Below, piece by piece: positions 1 through 10,929 of a DNA stretch of 64,000 nt (positions are counted from its first letter, which is position 1; each line of letters starts with the position of its first letter). The position numbers and the translations under genes were made by a program. Source of the DNA: Ectocarpus siliculosus (lineage: Eukaryota > Sar > Phaeophyceae > Ectocarpales > Ectocarpaceae); NCBI GenBank assembly GCA_000310025.1, contig FN649734.1:5727349-5791348 (forward strand). Direction: 5' to 3'. The notes beneath the pieces were generated by a model. That model was given only the letters and a program-made list of their open reading frames with translations. It was not told where the DNA came from and made no database searches.

Positions 1-20
1 GTACTGAGAGACATGCCCCC

Positions 21-1487
21 GTGGGCGACCCGAACATGTCCACCTCCACACTCTATAACGACTTGCGCTACACTAGGAGCGAGGTCGCACGTGGGCTCGC
101 CGCGTTCCACTTCATCACTACCGCCGTGGTGAAAGAAACCGACAAAGCGGTCGTCAGTAGTTGTGTGACGGCGAAGGGGGTCCTCACGGAGCTTGAGAAA
201 GTTTACGACCCCGAGTCGCAGAGATCCAAACAAGCCCTGATGAAAGAGATGTTCCGCTTCTCGATCCCGGCACACAGCAGCAGCAATCCAATCGAGCACC
301 TAAGCAAGCTCGAGCAGATATACATGCGCCTACGCGAAAAGGGGCTCAACGCTGACACACCATTTGTCCTCGCACATTTCGTCGACTCGCTTCCACCCGA
401 GTACCAACAAGCGAAGTTCCTGTTGGAGACGGCGACGAAGCTGGACAGGGGCGAGATCGTCAGGATCGTGAGCACGGTGCACGCGAGCCTCCCGGAGGGG
501 AGGAAGGCCCCGAAGGGCCAGCGGAAGGCGGAGCATGCTTTCCTCGCGAGCGACGGTGGCAGCAGGGGTGGAGCGCCCGGCCGCAGCAGCGGCGACCGCA
601 ACAAGGGTGGCGGCGGCGGTCGTGGCGGCCAGAAGGGGAAAGGGGGTGGCAGCAAGGGCGATGGGGGCGGTGGTGGTGGCAACAGCGGCGGAGGCGGCGG
701 AGGCGGTGGAAGTAGCATGCACGGCCGCTGCTTCCGGTGCGGAGAGGAGGGTCACCAGGCGGCCGCCTGTACCAAGCCCGAGCCCCTGCGATGCGAGAAG
801 TGCCTGGGCTACGGACACGACAGGAGCACGTGCTCGTCCGAGCAGGCGGTGCTCGCGGTGGAGCTGCCGGTCTTGGACGCCACCGCACTGGACGTGGCAG
901 AGGAGGCGCTAGTGGTCCGTGACTTCACAGGCGAGTGGAACAGAGTCGTTGATCGAGGGGGTGTAGAGCAGGCCAGGCAGGAAAGGTTTGTGGCCGATAC
1001 CGGCGCAACCAACCACATGTTCCCGAGCGCTAACGCGTTCGAAAACTACCATGAGTGCGATCGACGTTTGAGTGTCGCCGCAGGGAAGCAAGCCTTCGCC
1101 ATCGTAGGGTATGGCGACGTGGGGGTGACCATCGGTTCTCGCGTTGGGACCACAGACCTGTTGTTGAAACGGGTCGCTCATGTGCCGGAGCTCAACTACA
1201 ACCTCGTGTCCCTCACAGCCCTCTTGAAACAAACCAAGGGCCGCTTAGCCGTAGACGAGCACGAGTTGGAGGTGTTCGTTGGTGGGGGGGAGTCGGTCTA
1301 CTTCCCTCTATGGGGGGACCTGTTCGTTCAGACTGGTCACCGCATAGAGTTGGGTAGGGAACTAGCCTGTGCCATAATTGCTCCTGGCAACGCGAAAGCG
1401 AACCGTACCCCCGTTGACATCAACGACTTCCACTGCGCGCACGGCCACTCCCACGAGGTGCTGCTGAAGAACACGGCGAAGCAGTAA
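21..1487 (+). pseudogene. copia Gag and protease part of the polyprotein, ended by a stop
   Basis: This is a 488-residue reading frame. The N-terminal half resembles the helical copia Gag (UBN2-like) region. A Gly/Arg-rich hinge covers roughly residues 175-233. Two CCHC zinc knuckles of spacing C-x2-C-x4-H-x4-C follow at about 237-250 and 258-271; they bind nucleic acid in this family. The protease signature is Asp-Thr-Gly at residues 326-328. The frame then enters the His-His-Cys-Cys zinc region of integrase and stops at TAA (1485-1487). The same frame continues with sensible integrase sequence from 1488 (C-x2-C present), so this is a nonsense change and not the native end. The first Met may not be native, because the window starts only 20 bases upstream. 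Confidence 0.85.
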
Positions 1488-3312
1488 GGGGTGACGCTGG
1501 TGGGCCAGCTCCGGGAGTGCATGGGGTGCTCGACGGCAAAGGGGCTATCCGAGCCCATCCCCAACAGGACGTCCACCCGAGCAGTTCAGAAGCTGCAGAG
1601 AGTTTTTGTGGATTTGAGTGGGAAGGCAAGGGTGCAGAGCTCGGGGGGGGAAGTGGTACACTCTCATTGTAAGGGATGACTGCACGAGATGGAACCGCGT
1701 CTACTTCTTGAAAAACAAGTCAGACGCTGCAGAGGCATTCGAGAGATACCTAGCGGAATACAGGGCAGATGGAGCCCCATCCGAGGTCATGGTCGTGCGG
1801 TCTGACAACGCAGGAGAGTTTTTCGAGGGAGAATTCGGAAAGCTGTGCCGCAAGTATTCCATCAAGCAGGAGTTCACCCCCGCATACAGCCCAGAATACA
1901 ACGGTGTAGCTGAGAGAGCACTGGGACTGATCAAGGATGCAGCACTAGCCGCCCGCATACAAGCGCTGATTCTTTACCCCGAAGCACCAAGCAACCCCTC
2001 CCTTTGGGCCGAAGCCACAGCTTGGGCATGCAACGCCCTGAACTCCACCTCCACCTCACCCAACCCGGACAAGAAATCGCCGTACGAAATGTGGCACGGG
2101 CACCCACCTCCCCCAGAGGCGACGTACCCGTTCCTCAAACCCGCGGTATACAAGGTCAAGCGCACGCACAAGTCAGAGCCGAAAGCAAAAAAGTGTTTTT
2201 ACCTCGGCCCTGAAATCAACACAAACCGTGATTGCGTGCGCATCCAGAACGAAAAACGCCAAGCGATCACAACTCGCAACTTCACCTGGCAATCTGTGCC
2301 CGCCGCCCCGACCGCGCACCCCCAGGCGCTGCCTCCCATTGCAGAGGAGGACGAGGAGCCCACGACTGGGGAGCACGAGGGCGGGGAGGGTGCTTTATGC
2401 CACGGTGGAGGGAGGGCGGACGGAGAACCTGAGGATGGAGGTTTCCACCTTGACACGACGGTAAACCCGGGGCCCGCGGAACCGCCCGCGCGCGATGCGC
2501 CGGCGGCGCCGCCGGCCGCGCCCCAGGAGTCGGGCGCGGGCGACGCTGGTGATGGCGCCCCCTCGAGCAGGGAGGGCGCGAGCGTTGCCCCATCTACCAC
2601 GTCCACCGGGATGGCCGATGTAGGCGGCGGCGAGGACGACCGCCGCAGCAGCAGCAGCAGCCGCGGTGGCGGCGGCAGCAGCGGTGGCGGCAGCGGCAGT
2701 GACAGCGGCAGTGACAGCGACAGTGACAGCGACACGGATATCTCGGCGCTCCGCGGGCCCGAGGAACGGAAGCTCGCCCGCTTTGGCGAGCCGGCCGAAC
2801 TCACCAGCCGCCGAATCAGGGAGAACCCTCGCCGGAACACGAGGTACGAGTCGTCAACGAGTGCCGAAGGTCTGCTCGCCCGCCATGCGTCGGCGGCGGG
2901 GCTGCCCGCCCTGCCCATCAACAGCACGGAGGAGTACACCCACTGGATGCTCGCGTGTGTGGTCGACGTGGTGGAAGGGCTAGAGGCGAGGGCAGTGCAA
3001 GCGCTGCTGTGCGAGCACGCGGAGGAGGACAACATCGCGCGCCAAGAGGCCGAGGACTTCCTGCTGGGAGCGGAGGACCTCGTGCTCAACTCTCCAGACG
3101 CCTTCGTTAGGGCCCTGGCGTCGACCGAGCTGAGTACAGAATCCCCCATAGGCAAGCGTCCGAGTGACGTTGAATCCCCCCCCATGACCGTAGCCGGCGT
3201 TGCCAAGTCTGTGTACAGAGAGGGATGGGAACAGGCCATGAGGGAAGAGTTTGAAGGGGCACTTGGACACGGGAACGTTTTCATTCGTGGACGGTACGCC
3301 AGAGGGGCGTAG
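1488..3312 (+). pseudogene. copia integrase region with frameshifts
   Basis: The integrase catalytic core reads in the frame beginning at 1618. The first Asp is at codon 20 of that frame, the second at codon 63 (SDN context), and the Glu at codon 99 (NGVAE context). The Asp-to-Glu spacing is the classical 35 residues, so the DDE triad is intact. Upstream, the zinc-finger part reads in the frame of the Gag, and the switch falls in a run of G at 1643-1650. The C-terminal part is long, acidic and low in complexity (Ser/Asp/Gly repeats near 2640-2740), as is common for the linker between integrase and reverse transcriptase. The frame is lost near 3265, where the start of the reverse transcriptase appears in another frame. 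Confidence 0.85.
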
Positions 3313-4719
3313 ACCTGTGAGTTCTAAGTGGCGTTTTACTTGGAAGACGAACAAGGAGGGGGAAATCGAGAAGTTCAAAGCGCGTCTGGTCGCTAGGGGC
3401 TTTTCGGAAATTCCGAATGTGGACTACTTCTACTCATCCTCCCCTTGCCCATCATCCGCATCCATTAAACTGATGCTTGCGGCAGCCAATGAGAAATCAT
3501 TGAAACTCAACCACTGGGATGTCAAGCAGCGTTTACACACGCTAAGTTAGACGAGGATGCGTTCTTGAGGCTCCGCGCGGGGTGCGGGGAAAAATCCTAC
3601 AAAGTTGTGAAGGCTGAGCGTGCTGTTTACGGCTTGAAGCAGAGCGGCAGGCAGTGGGGGTACCACGCTGCCGACACGCTTGTAGAAAACGGGTTCGAGC
3701 AGTGCAAGGCGGACCCGTGCGTCTTCCGCAAGATGAAAGACGATGTCGTGGTGATGATTACCGTGATTTATGTGGATGCCATTTTGGTGGCTGGGTCTGA
3801 TGATGATTGCAAGGAGTTGCTCGCTTCCCTCAACAAGGCATTCCCCACCCAAGACCTTGGAGAGTGTGTGTGGTTCGACGGGTGTGCCGTTGAGAGAGAC
3901 CTAGAGGCTGGGACCCTTAGAATCTCCCAAACCGCGTACATTGACAGCACCGTGAGTCGCTTTGATGTGCAAACGACCTCCCCCATCCCTGCTTCCCTTG
4001 GTGCCGACCTAGGGCCGAAGCGAGATGACGAGAGTGGAGGGGAGTGGCCAGTGAGGGAGGCAACCTCCAGCATGATGTGGGTGTCGACGTTCTCGCGCCC
4101 GGACATCTCGTTCGCTGTGCGTGCGGTAGCGCGCCACGCCCATGCCCCTGCCGAGAGGCACTGGAAGGCGATACGGAAGATCCTCGCCTACCTCAAAGAG
4201 ACGAGGGACCTCGGGATCACCTACATACGGGGATCGGGGCTGGGGCTGGCGGTGTACGTGGACGCTAGCTACGCCGACGCTGAGGATAGGTGTATGGTGT
4301 CAGGGCTGGCAACAACGGTTGGAGGGACCGTCATCAGCCACGGTAGCAAGACGCAAGCTATCGTATCTTTGTCGTCTACGGAGGCAGAGTACATTGCTGC
4401 CGGGGAGGGTGTGAAGGAAGCTTTGTTTGTGCGTGCAGTGCTTTCGTTTATTGCCCCAGAGACCAGTGGCAGTAGCATTCAGGTCCTTGAGGACAATCAG
4501 GGGGCCATGGCCTTGGTGCAGAACCCCCTTAGCTCAGCGCGTAGCAAGCACATCGACGTGCGGTACCACTTCATTCGTGGATTGTTTAGGTCGGGGGACA
4601 TCTCGATCAAATTTGTGTCGACGTCGGAGCAACATGCAGATATGCTCACCAAGGCTCTTAGCAAGAGCAACCTGCGGTACCACCGGAAAAAGCTGATGAA
4701 TTTGCCGGAGTTTCTGTAG
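3251..4719 (+). pseudogene. copia reverse transcriptase and RNase H, broken and with altered active site
   Basis: The first part (3251-3550) carries the conserved start of copia reverse transcriptase (SSKW, KARLVARGF and WDVKQ motifs). A one-base deletion near 3528 moves the rest into the frame of 3565-4719. That frame holds YGLKQSGRQW and then the active-site box, which reads Tyr-Val-Asp-Ala instead of Tyr-Val-Asp-Asp (Ala codon 3778-3780). The RNase H domain follows, with VYVDASYAD, SLSSTEAEY and the ADMLTK tail typical of copia. The stop at 4717-4719 looks like the native end of the polyprotein. Loss of the second catalytic Asp should abolish polymerase activity even without the frameshifts. 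Confidence 0.88.
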
Positions 4720-5029
4720 GATTTTTTAGCGCTTGGGGAAGGTCATGTATACCATGCGGGGAAAGATACATTACTGTCGCGGGCTGTGTACCAATGGCAG
4801 GAGTAGGAGGCTTGCCTCGCATTCTTGTCTTCGCCTTGGCCTTCCTGATAAGTGCGGCCGTTGTAATCCGCCGTGATAACAATGGTTTGTGTTGGATGGG
4901 GTTTATTTTCGAGGGGTTTTGCCCGGGCGCCGGGTTTCCCCTCGACCACCGTATTGGCATTTTATTGATGTATCCGGGGTGTTTTTGCCCCACTGATGGT
5001 TAGTCACTTGCGTGAAGAACCAGGGAGGG

Positions 5030-5319
5030 TGTTCGTGGGTCTACGGACATGGTTTGGATATGTTAGCCGTACGTACAAGTGTGACGCAGATGGTGTTGAA
5101 CCTTTTAGGTAGGGGTACGGTGATGATGCACCGGGGCCCCCATTTGTTGTGTGCAGCAGCCCTGCTGCCACTCCTCCTTTGTGAGCACGACAGCGCCCTG
5201 GGTACGGGCGTTGCCTCACCGTCTGAAGTTAATACACTACACAAAACAATACCCGATAAGTACGCGGAGTACGGCCGACAAGCACTTCGTACGATCGTTT
5301 ACTGATCCAGCGATCAACA
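5030..5319 (+). repeat. Possible 3' LTR of the copia element
   Basis: A purine-rich stretch (about 5017-5029) that could serve as polypurine tract is followed by TGTT at 5030. A segment ending in AACA at 5319 would give a 290-bp LTR with short inverted ends. No second copy is inside the window, because the 5' LTR would be left of base 1. The borders are therefore unproven. Confidence 0.3.
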
Positions 5320-5738
5320 ATGCCAATGGCCTGATCACCGACCGGTGCCACAAACCAATGTCCGGGGTTCTTCAAAACGTTCATTAAACCACGCGGTGGC
5401 AGTGGCGTTATGTAAAGGGAAAACCGCCAAAAGAAGAGCAGCACGGTGGTTGAGCCTGGGTTCGAGCTTTTTCATTGCCGAACAACGTAAGGCATTGCAC
5501 ACATCCCGCAAATGTACAAGAGGCAACCTACCATTTTCCGCCACCCTGTGAACAAAGAACACCATCGTGAAATTGCGTTCGATTACCACGAGGTACACAG
5601 TCTTGGCGGTTGCGCTCCGAAAGGCTTTCTACTGTCCAAATTCTGCGTGTTGCAGGCAACTCAATCGTCTGGCGCAAGAAGCTGTGCTGCGCCGGCAACC
5701 ACTGCAGCAACAAAAAAATATCGTCGATAGTCTTCTCT

Positions 5739-6300
5739 TCAAGGCGAAACGCCAAATCGCGCTAGAAGTACTCCGGGCAGCCATTTTTGGAGGATGGAAT
5801 CCATTTCTTGACGTATCCCAGGGGAAACCTCATCCCACCAGGTCCTCTTGGCTGATTGCTCTTGTCCTCCCGGGTGAGGGTTCAATATCGCTTGCTCTTC
5901 ATTTGCCGCTACCATGCCGTCGATCCAGCCTCCAGGCAGAATTAAGCCGGCGAATGATGCCCAGCGGTAGTGCCAGTCAAAAGGGTGCTCGGTTGCGTCT
6001 TCGTACCAAAAGAATTCGCTCGTGTTGGACAGTAGCCCCTCGAACATGATGTGACGTAGAGTAGTCAAGTGGCAAATTTGTGGGAGAATCTCCAACACCA
6101 TCTCGTCCAGAGAAGGGTGCAGCTCCACATAATTCTCCGGTAAGTTGCTGTGTACGTGGTGAAAGTAGGTGCTGACAGCCACAGCACGAGGGTCCCTGAT
6201 GGGTACAAATTGTAGGCCATTGTCTGAGAGTGTTTGCGAACAACAAACGGGCGTACGGGTGCAGAATCACTCTGAGCGCGAGGAGGCTTGCGGGGTTTCG
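5739..6300 (-). pseudogene. Sulfotransferase-like fragment, frameshifted
   Basis: Sulfotransferases move the sulfuryl group of PAPS to sugars or other acceptors. Reading downward from about 6236, the frame contains FVPIRDPRAVAVSTYFHH, which matches the 3'-phosphate-binding motif (Arg-Asp-Pro ... Ser). It continues with a WYEDATEHP segment and a C-terminal stretch (TWWDEVSPGIR) like the end of Sulfotransfer_1-type domains, and stops at 5739. Just upstream the coding signal moves to another frame (LHPYARLLFANTLRQW, about 6218-6265), so there is a frameshift near 6215. The N-terminal PAPS 5'-phosphosulfate loop was not found. Neighbouring minus-strand frames from 5.3 to 7.9 kb look partly coding but are full of stops. 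This is most likely a decaying gene; a sequencing error in one copy is the alternative. Confidence 0.6.
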
Positions 6301-8380
6301 AAGTGCGCGTTTATCGGATATTCGGCAACAGCGCGGGGTGCTTTGGTTGGGACGACAAAGGACAGAAACGCCGATTGTCATTCCAAACGGCAACTGGTTC
6401 GATGGCGTGGGAACACCCGAATGGTTTGGTCTCGGTTTCGTCACCTGGCACCATCGTGCGCCACTGGTGGCACACATCGTCCTGCAAATTGCTACCCGAT
6501 CGAATCGGTTTGGGAGGACATAGGCCAGTGAAGCTCGAAGGTACTACAGTAATTGGTTGTGAGCTCACGCACAAATGGATTCACCATCTGCAAGGTGCTT
6601 TTCTAGAATCGCAGCACACGGCACCATTATTGCAAATCATGACCTCCACTCATGTTCGCACAAACTTGGAAAACTGGCACACGTGGGAAGCACTACCCCA
6701 CCAGCTGCACGAATGAAAGCCCAAATCACAAACGCCTGCCGCACCAACAGATTCGCCTGCAAAATATTGTGCAGGGAGGATGTGTTGCACGCTATTTCCA
6801 AGGAACAGGTAAGGTGCTCGGAGCGCTGTTCAGACCGATTCTAGAAATCGATCAACAAGCGTTGGAAGAATTCAGATGGGTGGTTTGCAGTAGACTTAGG
6901 CTGGGGTGGTACCTGTTATCTCGCATGGTGTTTCTTGCATGCAAGCCCATAAATCTGATTCATTTTCCACCGGTTTGCCGCCAATGCTCCAGCAACCGTC
7001 GCCTTCATGTGCAAACCCATAGCTGTGGCTCCAGGGGCAAGAATCGCTGACAGGTAAGCTGTGCTTATGGACGCATGAAACCGAAATCTCCACCCTGCGC
7101 AACATGGATGGGCGTTTGGTCAGAAAAAAAAGCACTTCCCCCAAAATCAGCAGGTGAGGTGCCAGACAATGTCGAACCCGACAGGGACAACGGGGGTCAG
7201 CCTCAACTTCGCGCGTGTTCGTCCTGGTTTACAGTTGCCGTGAGCATCTACACGACATTCCTTCAACGCGTCAGGATTCTCCACGAGCATTCAAAAGTGG
7301 GTGGCATGGTGTGGAAGGACTGCGCAGGGAGAAAGAGGCGCTACATTGTATCCATTGGGATATTCAAGGACGTCTGACAGCCCAAGGACTGGTCCTGATA
7401 TGGCTGTCCCATGGGGCACCGTCCAACGTGTCCCATGCGACGCCCCACATGTCGCATGGTTCCCGTAGTGTTCATTTGACGGCTTCAAAGAAGCGTGCTC
7501 CGCTCGAGGGCACTTCTCTGCGAACCGTTGGGCAATGAATCCTCGCTTCGTATACGAACACGCATCGACGACAACGCCCCCCCGCGTCAGGGCGTTGTCT
7601 ATTCTGCCGGCCGTGGGGACAAACTCGTCGCTTCAGTCTCACCTAACATACCGCCAGGAATCCTGCAAATTCTGCAAACACAACCTTTCCATGCAGAGGG
7701 TTGCAATAGCATACGAACACCAACAAATGTCGGGAGAATGTTCCAGACGTATTTCAACTACGGAGGACCCGGAACTTCAAAGGGCACTCGGACACATTTC
7801 CTCAATAACATTTGTTTTATGCATATCGAGGGTCGTCCCCCCATACACAACGCGCTGCTGCTGAAACGCATCAATTGAATAAATTGGCCAGGCGAAGGGA
7901 TACAGTGTAGGAGATGAGATGATCTGCGATGTCATGCATGCTGCCTTATGTGCATGCCCCCAAAAAATAGCATCGCGAGGGAACACATCGGGCTATCTAT
8001 CAAAGTGCAGGCAGGTCTGCAGGGCTCTCCTACTGTCTGCACACGTACTGCAGCAACCTGCTTGTGAATAGATGTCGTGGTCGTCGATGTATATACGACA
8101 GCTTCGTGAAGAACGAGGCCTGAAATTCTCCTCTTGTGTTGTCGTTGTTCCCATGTGTAGCTAGGTCAAATCGTTGGCGGATATCAGCTGATTTCTCGAC
8201 GGGCTGAGCACCGTATGAGCGGGAATCATTCGTTACGGCTCTCTCCATCCAAGTGCCCCGGGCATCATATGTTAGTTACTATGTAGCCCGGTACTTTGTT
8301 GGTGAAGATAGGCCAAGTCCTCACCTCGAAGATCAGCAAGAACAGCTTTCAGTGACTCATTTGAGTGATTCCCTCGCGCC
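6301..8380. other. No intact gene; decayed minus-strand coding look
   Basis: Several short minus-strand frames (about 6896-7144, 7291-7488 and 7777-7986) have protein-like composition but lack joined splice sites or shared frame. They may be relics of the exons upstream of the sulfotransferase fragment. Nothing else was recognised. Confidence 0.3.
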
Positions 8381-8384
8381 CTCA

Positions 8385-8408
8385 CTCACTCACTCACTCA
8401 CTCACTCG
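8385..8408. repeat. ACTC microsatellite
   Basis: A simple tandem run of the tetranucleotide ACTC, about six copies, seen directly. Confidence 0.9.
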
Positions 8409-8617
8409 CTGACCGTTTGAGCATACCTGGGAAGATCTGAACGCTTGCGTCGATGCTCCCATGTGACTGTTTCTAGGCTACATAAACATCTAGCCTATGT
8501 AGTTTTCCGAACGAAAAGCCACCCTCACGTGTGTGTCACGATCGGTGGGCCTTGTAGTACTGACCCTTGACAATACATCGAGATGTATCTTGTTTCTACA
8601 CAGACCGACGTGCTTAC

Positions 8618-8774
8618 CTTTCTATCCCGTTGCATGCGCAGGAAGAATCACTCGCCGCCAAGCCCGGCTCGAAAACCATCACCAAGTGCTTCCCTTCCTC
8701 GCCGATGTCCTCCGTGCGACAAAACTCTGAGCCGTACATGCCCCGCAGATGTTCGCATGTGTGCTCCAGGACCC
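8618..8774 (-). CDS. Candidate internal exon, Cys-containing protein, unknown
   Basis: A 157-bp open stretch is bordered by CAG (acceptor, bases 8775-8777) and GTAAGC (donor, 8612-8617). Read in frame it gives about 51 residues with several Cys, starting VLEHTCEHLRGMYGS. The incoming junction needs one base from the previous exon and the outgoing one leaves two. That phase does not fit directly onto the exon at 10062-10261, so another exon would lie between, or the two belong to different genes. It may be part of the minus-strand gene whose 3' end is the sulfotransferase relic at 5.7-6.3 kb. No family was recognised. Confidence 0.4.
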
Positions 8775-8999
8775 CTGTCGCCCAAATATACATGAAAGAG
8801 GTACCACTCTTTGGCTCGCTGGGAGGGTGAGAGAGAGAGAGAGCAGCACGTATAGTGGCAGGGAGGCAAACAGGAAGTAAACGCAGAATAAGCCGCAACG
8901 CCAGAAGGAAAGAGCACAAGGGTAAGATTGGAAGATTCAACACTTATATTTCTACATTCCCGGGCTCCCACACAATCTTGTATATGGATTCACTGTTAA

Positions 9000-9760
9000 A
9001 AAAGTGAATATTTGACTGTTATAACAGTGAATTGACTGTTATAACAGTCGGCTCATTCCTACAACAGTCATCGTTAATTCACTGTTATAATAGTCAGTTC
9101 ATTCACTTTCATAAGAGTCAGCTGACGGAGATTCTCGGCAGCGCGCTAAGCATTAGCCCTAGCACCAGCACACAAGCAAAACTTTCATCAAAGGACACGC
9201 AGTCAACCCTATGTTCGTATGACGTCACTTGCGTAAAGGTGGCGAAAGTCACGCACGTGATATGTACCGTGCACTGATCATGCACTTTAATGAAAGTGAC
9301 GAAATCGTTCGTCACTTGTCTTCACTTTCGTAAAAGTGACGAAAGTCACGCACGTGATATGTACCGTGCACTGATCATGCGCTTTAATGAAAGTGAAGAA
9401 ATTGTTCGTCACTTGTCTTCACTTTCGTAAAAGTGACGAAAGTCACGCACGTGATAGTATCGTGGACTAGTGCCGCACTTTTATAAAAGTGACGTGCAAG
9501 TCACTTTCATAAAAGTATCATTCACTTTCATACCGTGAAATGACTCTCGTAGTAGTGATTTGACTGTTGTAGGAGTGTCTGTGAAAGTGAATGTGGCTTT
9601 CACTTTCATTGTGGGAGGGAGTGACGTTTACAACAGTCAATATCACTTTTGTAAAAGTGACTATCACTTTTATGCAAGTGACGTCACTCTTATGAAAGTG
9701 ATAGTCGCTGTTATAAGAGTGCTCCTCACCGTTGTAAGAGTGTTATAACAGTGAATCCAT
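9000..9760. repeat. Array of short palindromes with a 97-bp tandem duplication
   Basis: About 760 bp are packed with roughly twenty near-palindromic words of 14-18 bp, of consensus CACT-N-TTATAA-N-AGTG. Examples that are perfect palindromes are GACTGTTATAACAGTC (9034-9049) and CACTTTTATAAAAGTG (9476-9491). Within the array a unit of 97 bp repeats in tandem: the same word begins at 9243, 9340 and 9437. There is no open frame of note. The palindrome words occur in several versions (CACTGTTATAACAGTG, CACTTTCGTAAAAGTG), which suggests spread of a motif and not only a single tandem expansion. Confidence 0.85.
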
Positions 9761-10061
9761 TTACACGATAATGTGGGAACCCCTACCTTCCGTGCTCACC
9801 TCCGCGGAATTCTTCATTGAAAATCGAAGAGGGCTTCGCGCATCGCAGAATATCACGTGCAGTAGCGTGGACAAAATAATTTGGAAACAGCAATTTTCCC
9901 GGAAACGGCGGAAATAATGCGCAGACGTCGCATGGGGCAGATCCGTCTTACATATGTTTCCTATAGATATCCGAGCTGTTGTAGATCCCAAAGCGGAAAG
10001 CGCGGAAGAGATAAGCAGGATGATCATAACGAAGCACACCAAACACCAGACACAAACTTAC

Positions 10062-10261
10062 CCCCGGAGTTGAAGTACGGAATTTTGCCGGAGCTTGCCG
10101 TCGGGTGCGTCTTGGAGCTTTGAAAACAGCTCTTCGCACTGCAGACACACACCATCCTGTGTGCTGGGGCGAGGCTCCAACGACAGGTCAAGCCCGCCGA
10201 CAACGACTGCGTGTAGCAAGGCCAGGGCCAAGAGTAGACACGTGCCGGCTTGAACGAACAT
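10062..10261 (-). CDS. Candidate first exon of a secreted or membrane protein
   Basis: The ATG at 10259-10261 opens 66 codons that end at a GTAAGT donor (10056-10061). The first 23 residues form a hydrophobic segment (LLLALALLHAVVVGG core) like a signal peptide or signal anchor. A hydrophilic stretch with two Cys (CLQCEELFSK) follows. An upstream in-frame extension with a non-ATG start exists but is less likely. Downstream exons are not established; the candidate exon at 8618-8774 and the sulfotransferase relic lie in the same direction. Golgi sulfotransferases usually begin with such an anchor, so a shared gene is possible but is only inference. Confidence 0.4.
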
Positions 10262-10929
10262 GAGGATACCCCCAAAAACTTGAGAAAACACACGGGTGAC
10301 AAACAAACGTTGGGTGCAGGGAGGATCAGTTCACGCCGAATCCCAGGGGGATGATTGGCTTCACTGCCGTCGATACGGGGACCCATTCAATGTAGTCTAA
10401 ATCGCCGTTTTCAGTGCGGAGATGGATGCCCGCCTACCAACACAAGATTTCTACTGTAGGGTTATCCCGCAAAATCTCAGTGACAAAACCGTTGCCAAAC
10501 CACAGGTGACTACAGTCGTTGGTGGGTGGCTGGAAAAATATAACATGAGATCTGTCTCCTGATCACGGCATATGGACAGACATGTATGGTTTCGGCGGGG
10601 TAGTCTACACCCCAGATTACATACATCATTCACAATAACATTTTTACTTGAGTATAGCAACACCTTTCGCCCCCAGGCCAAAACGAAACACTGTCTGTAC
10701 GACGTCCACGACGTTGATGACGTCTCCCTTCTTGGGACACGATCATCACGCTGTTGTGTTCTCTTGTTTCCTGCTTCTTGCGAGGACTCCTAATCAATGA
10801 ATGGACCAGTGTTTCCTAACTACACCATGGCAAGGCTTGTCTCTTCTCTGGGGTTTGGACTTACCCACAGGCCAGGGGTTGTTTCCATCTCGTACCGCCG
10901 ATGTCTCGGTGGAATGGCTGTGATAGTGT

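Larger units (their letters stand above)
1..5319 (+). mobile_element. Degenerate Ty1/copia LTR retrotransposon
   Basis: The domain order is Gag with zinc knuckles, aspartic protease, integrase, reverse transcriptase, RNase H. Integrase before reverse transcriptase is the copia (Pseudoviridae) order. The coding part starts near base 21 and ends with a stop at 4717-4719. The 5' LTR must lie left of the window, so the left border here is arbitrary. The right border is a guess based on a purine-rich tract followed by a TG...CA segment. The frame is broken by a stop (1485-1487), a shift in a G run near 1643-1650, a shift near 3265, and a one-base loss near 3528. The reverse transcriptase active site is also altered. 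This copy is therefore inactive on its own. Confidence 0.9.

Noticed and set aside
203-912. Long minus-strand and alternate-frame open frames rich in Pro, Ala or Arg over the Gly-rich part of Gag
   Set aside because: Shadows of the GC-rich repeat GGC codons in the real frame.
2199-3284. 361-codon minus-strand frame
   Set aside because: It is the antisense of the copia integrase-RT linker and has only low-complexity Ser/Pro content.
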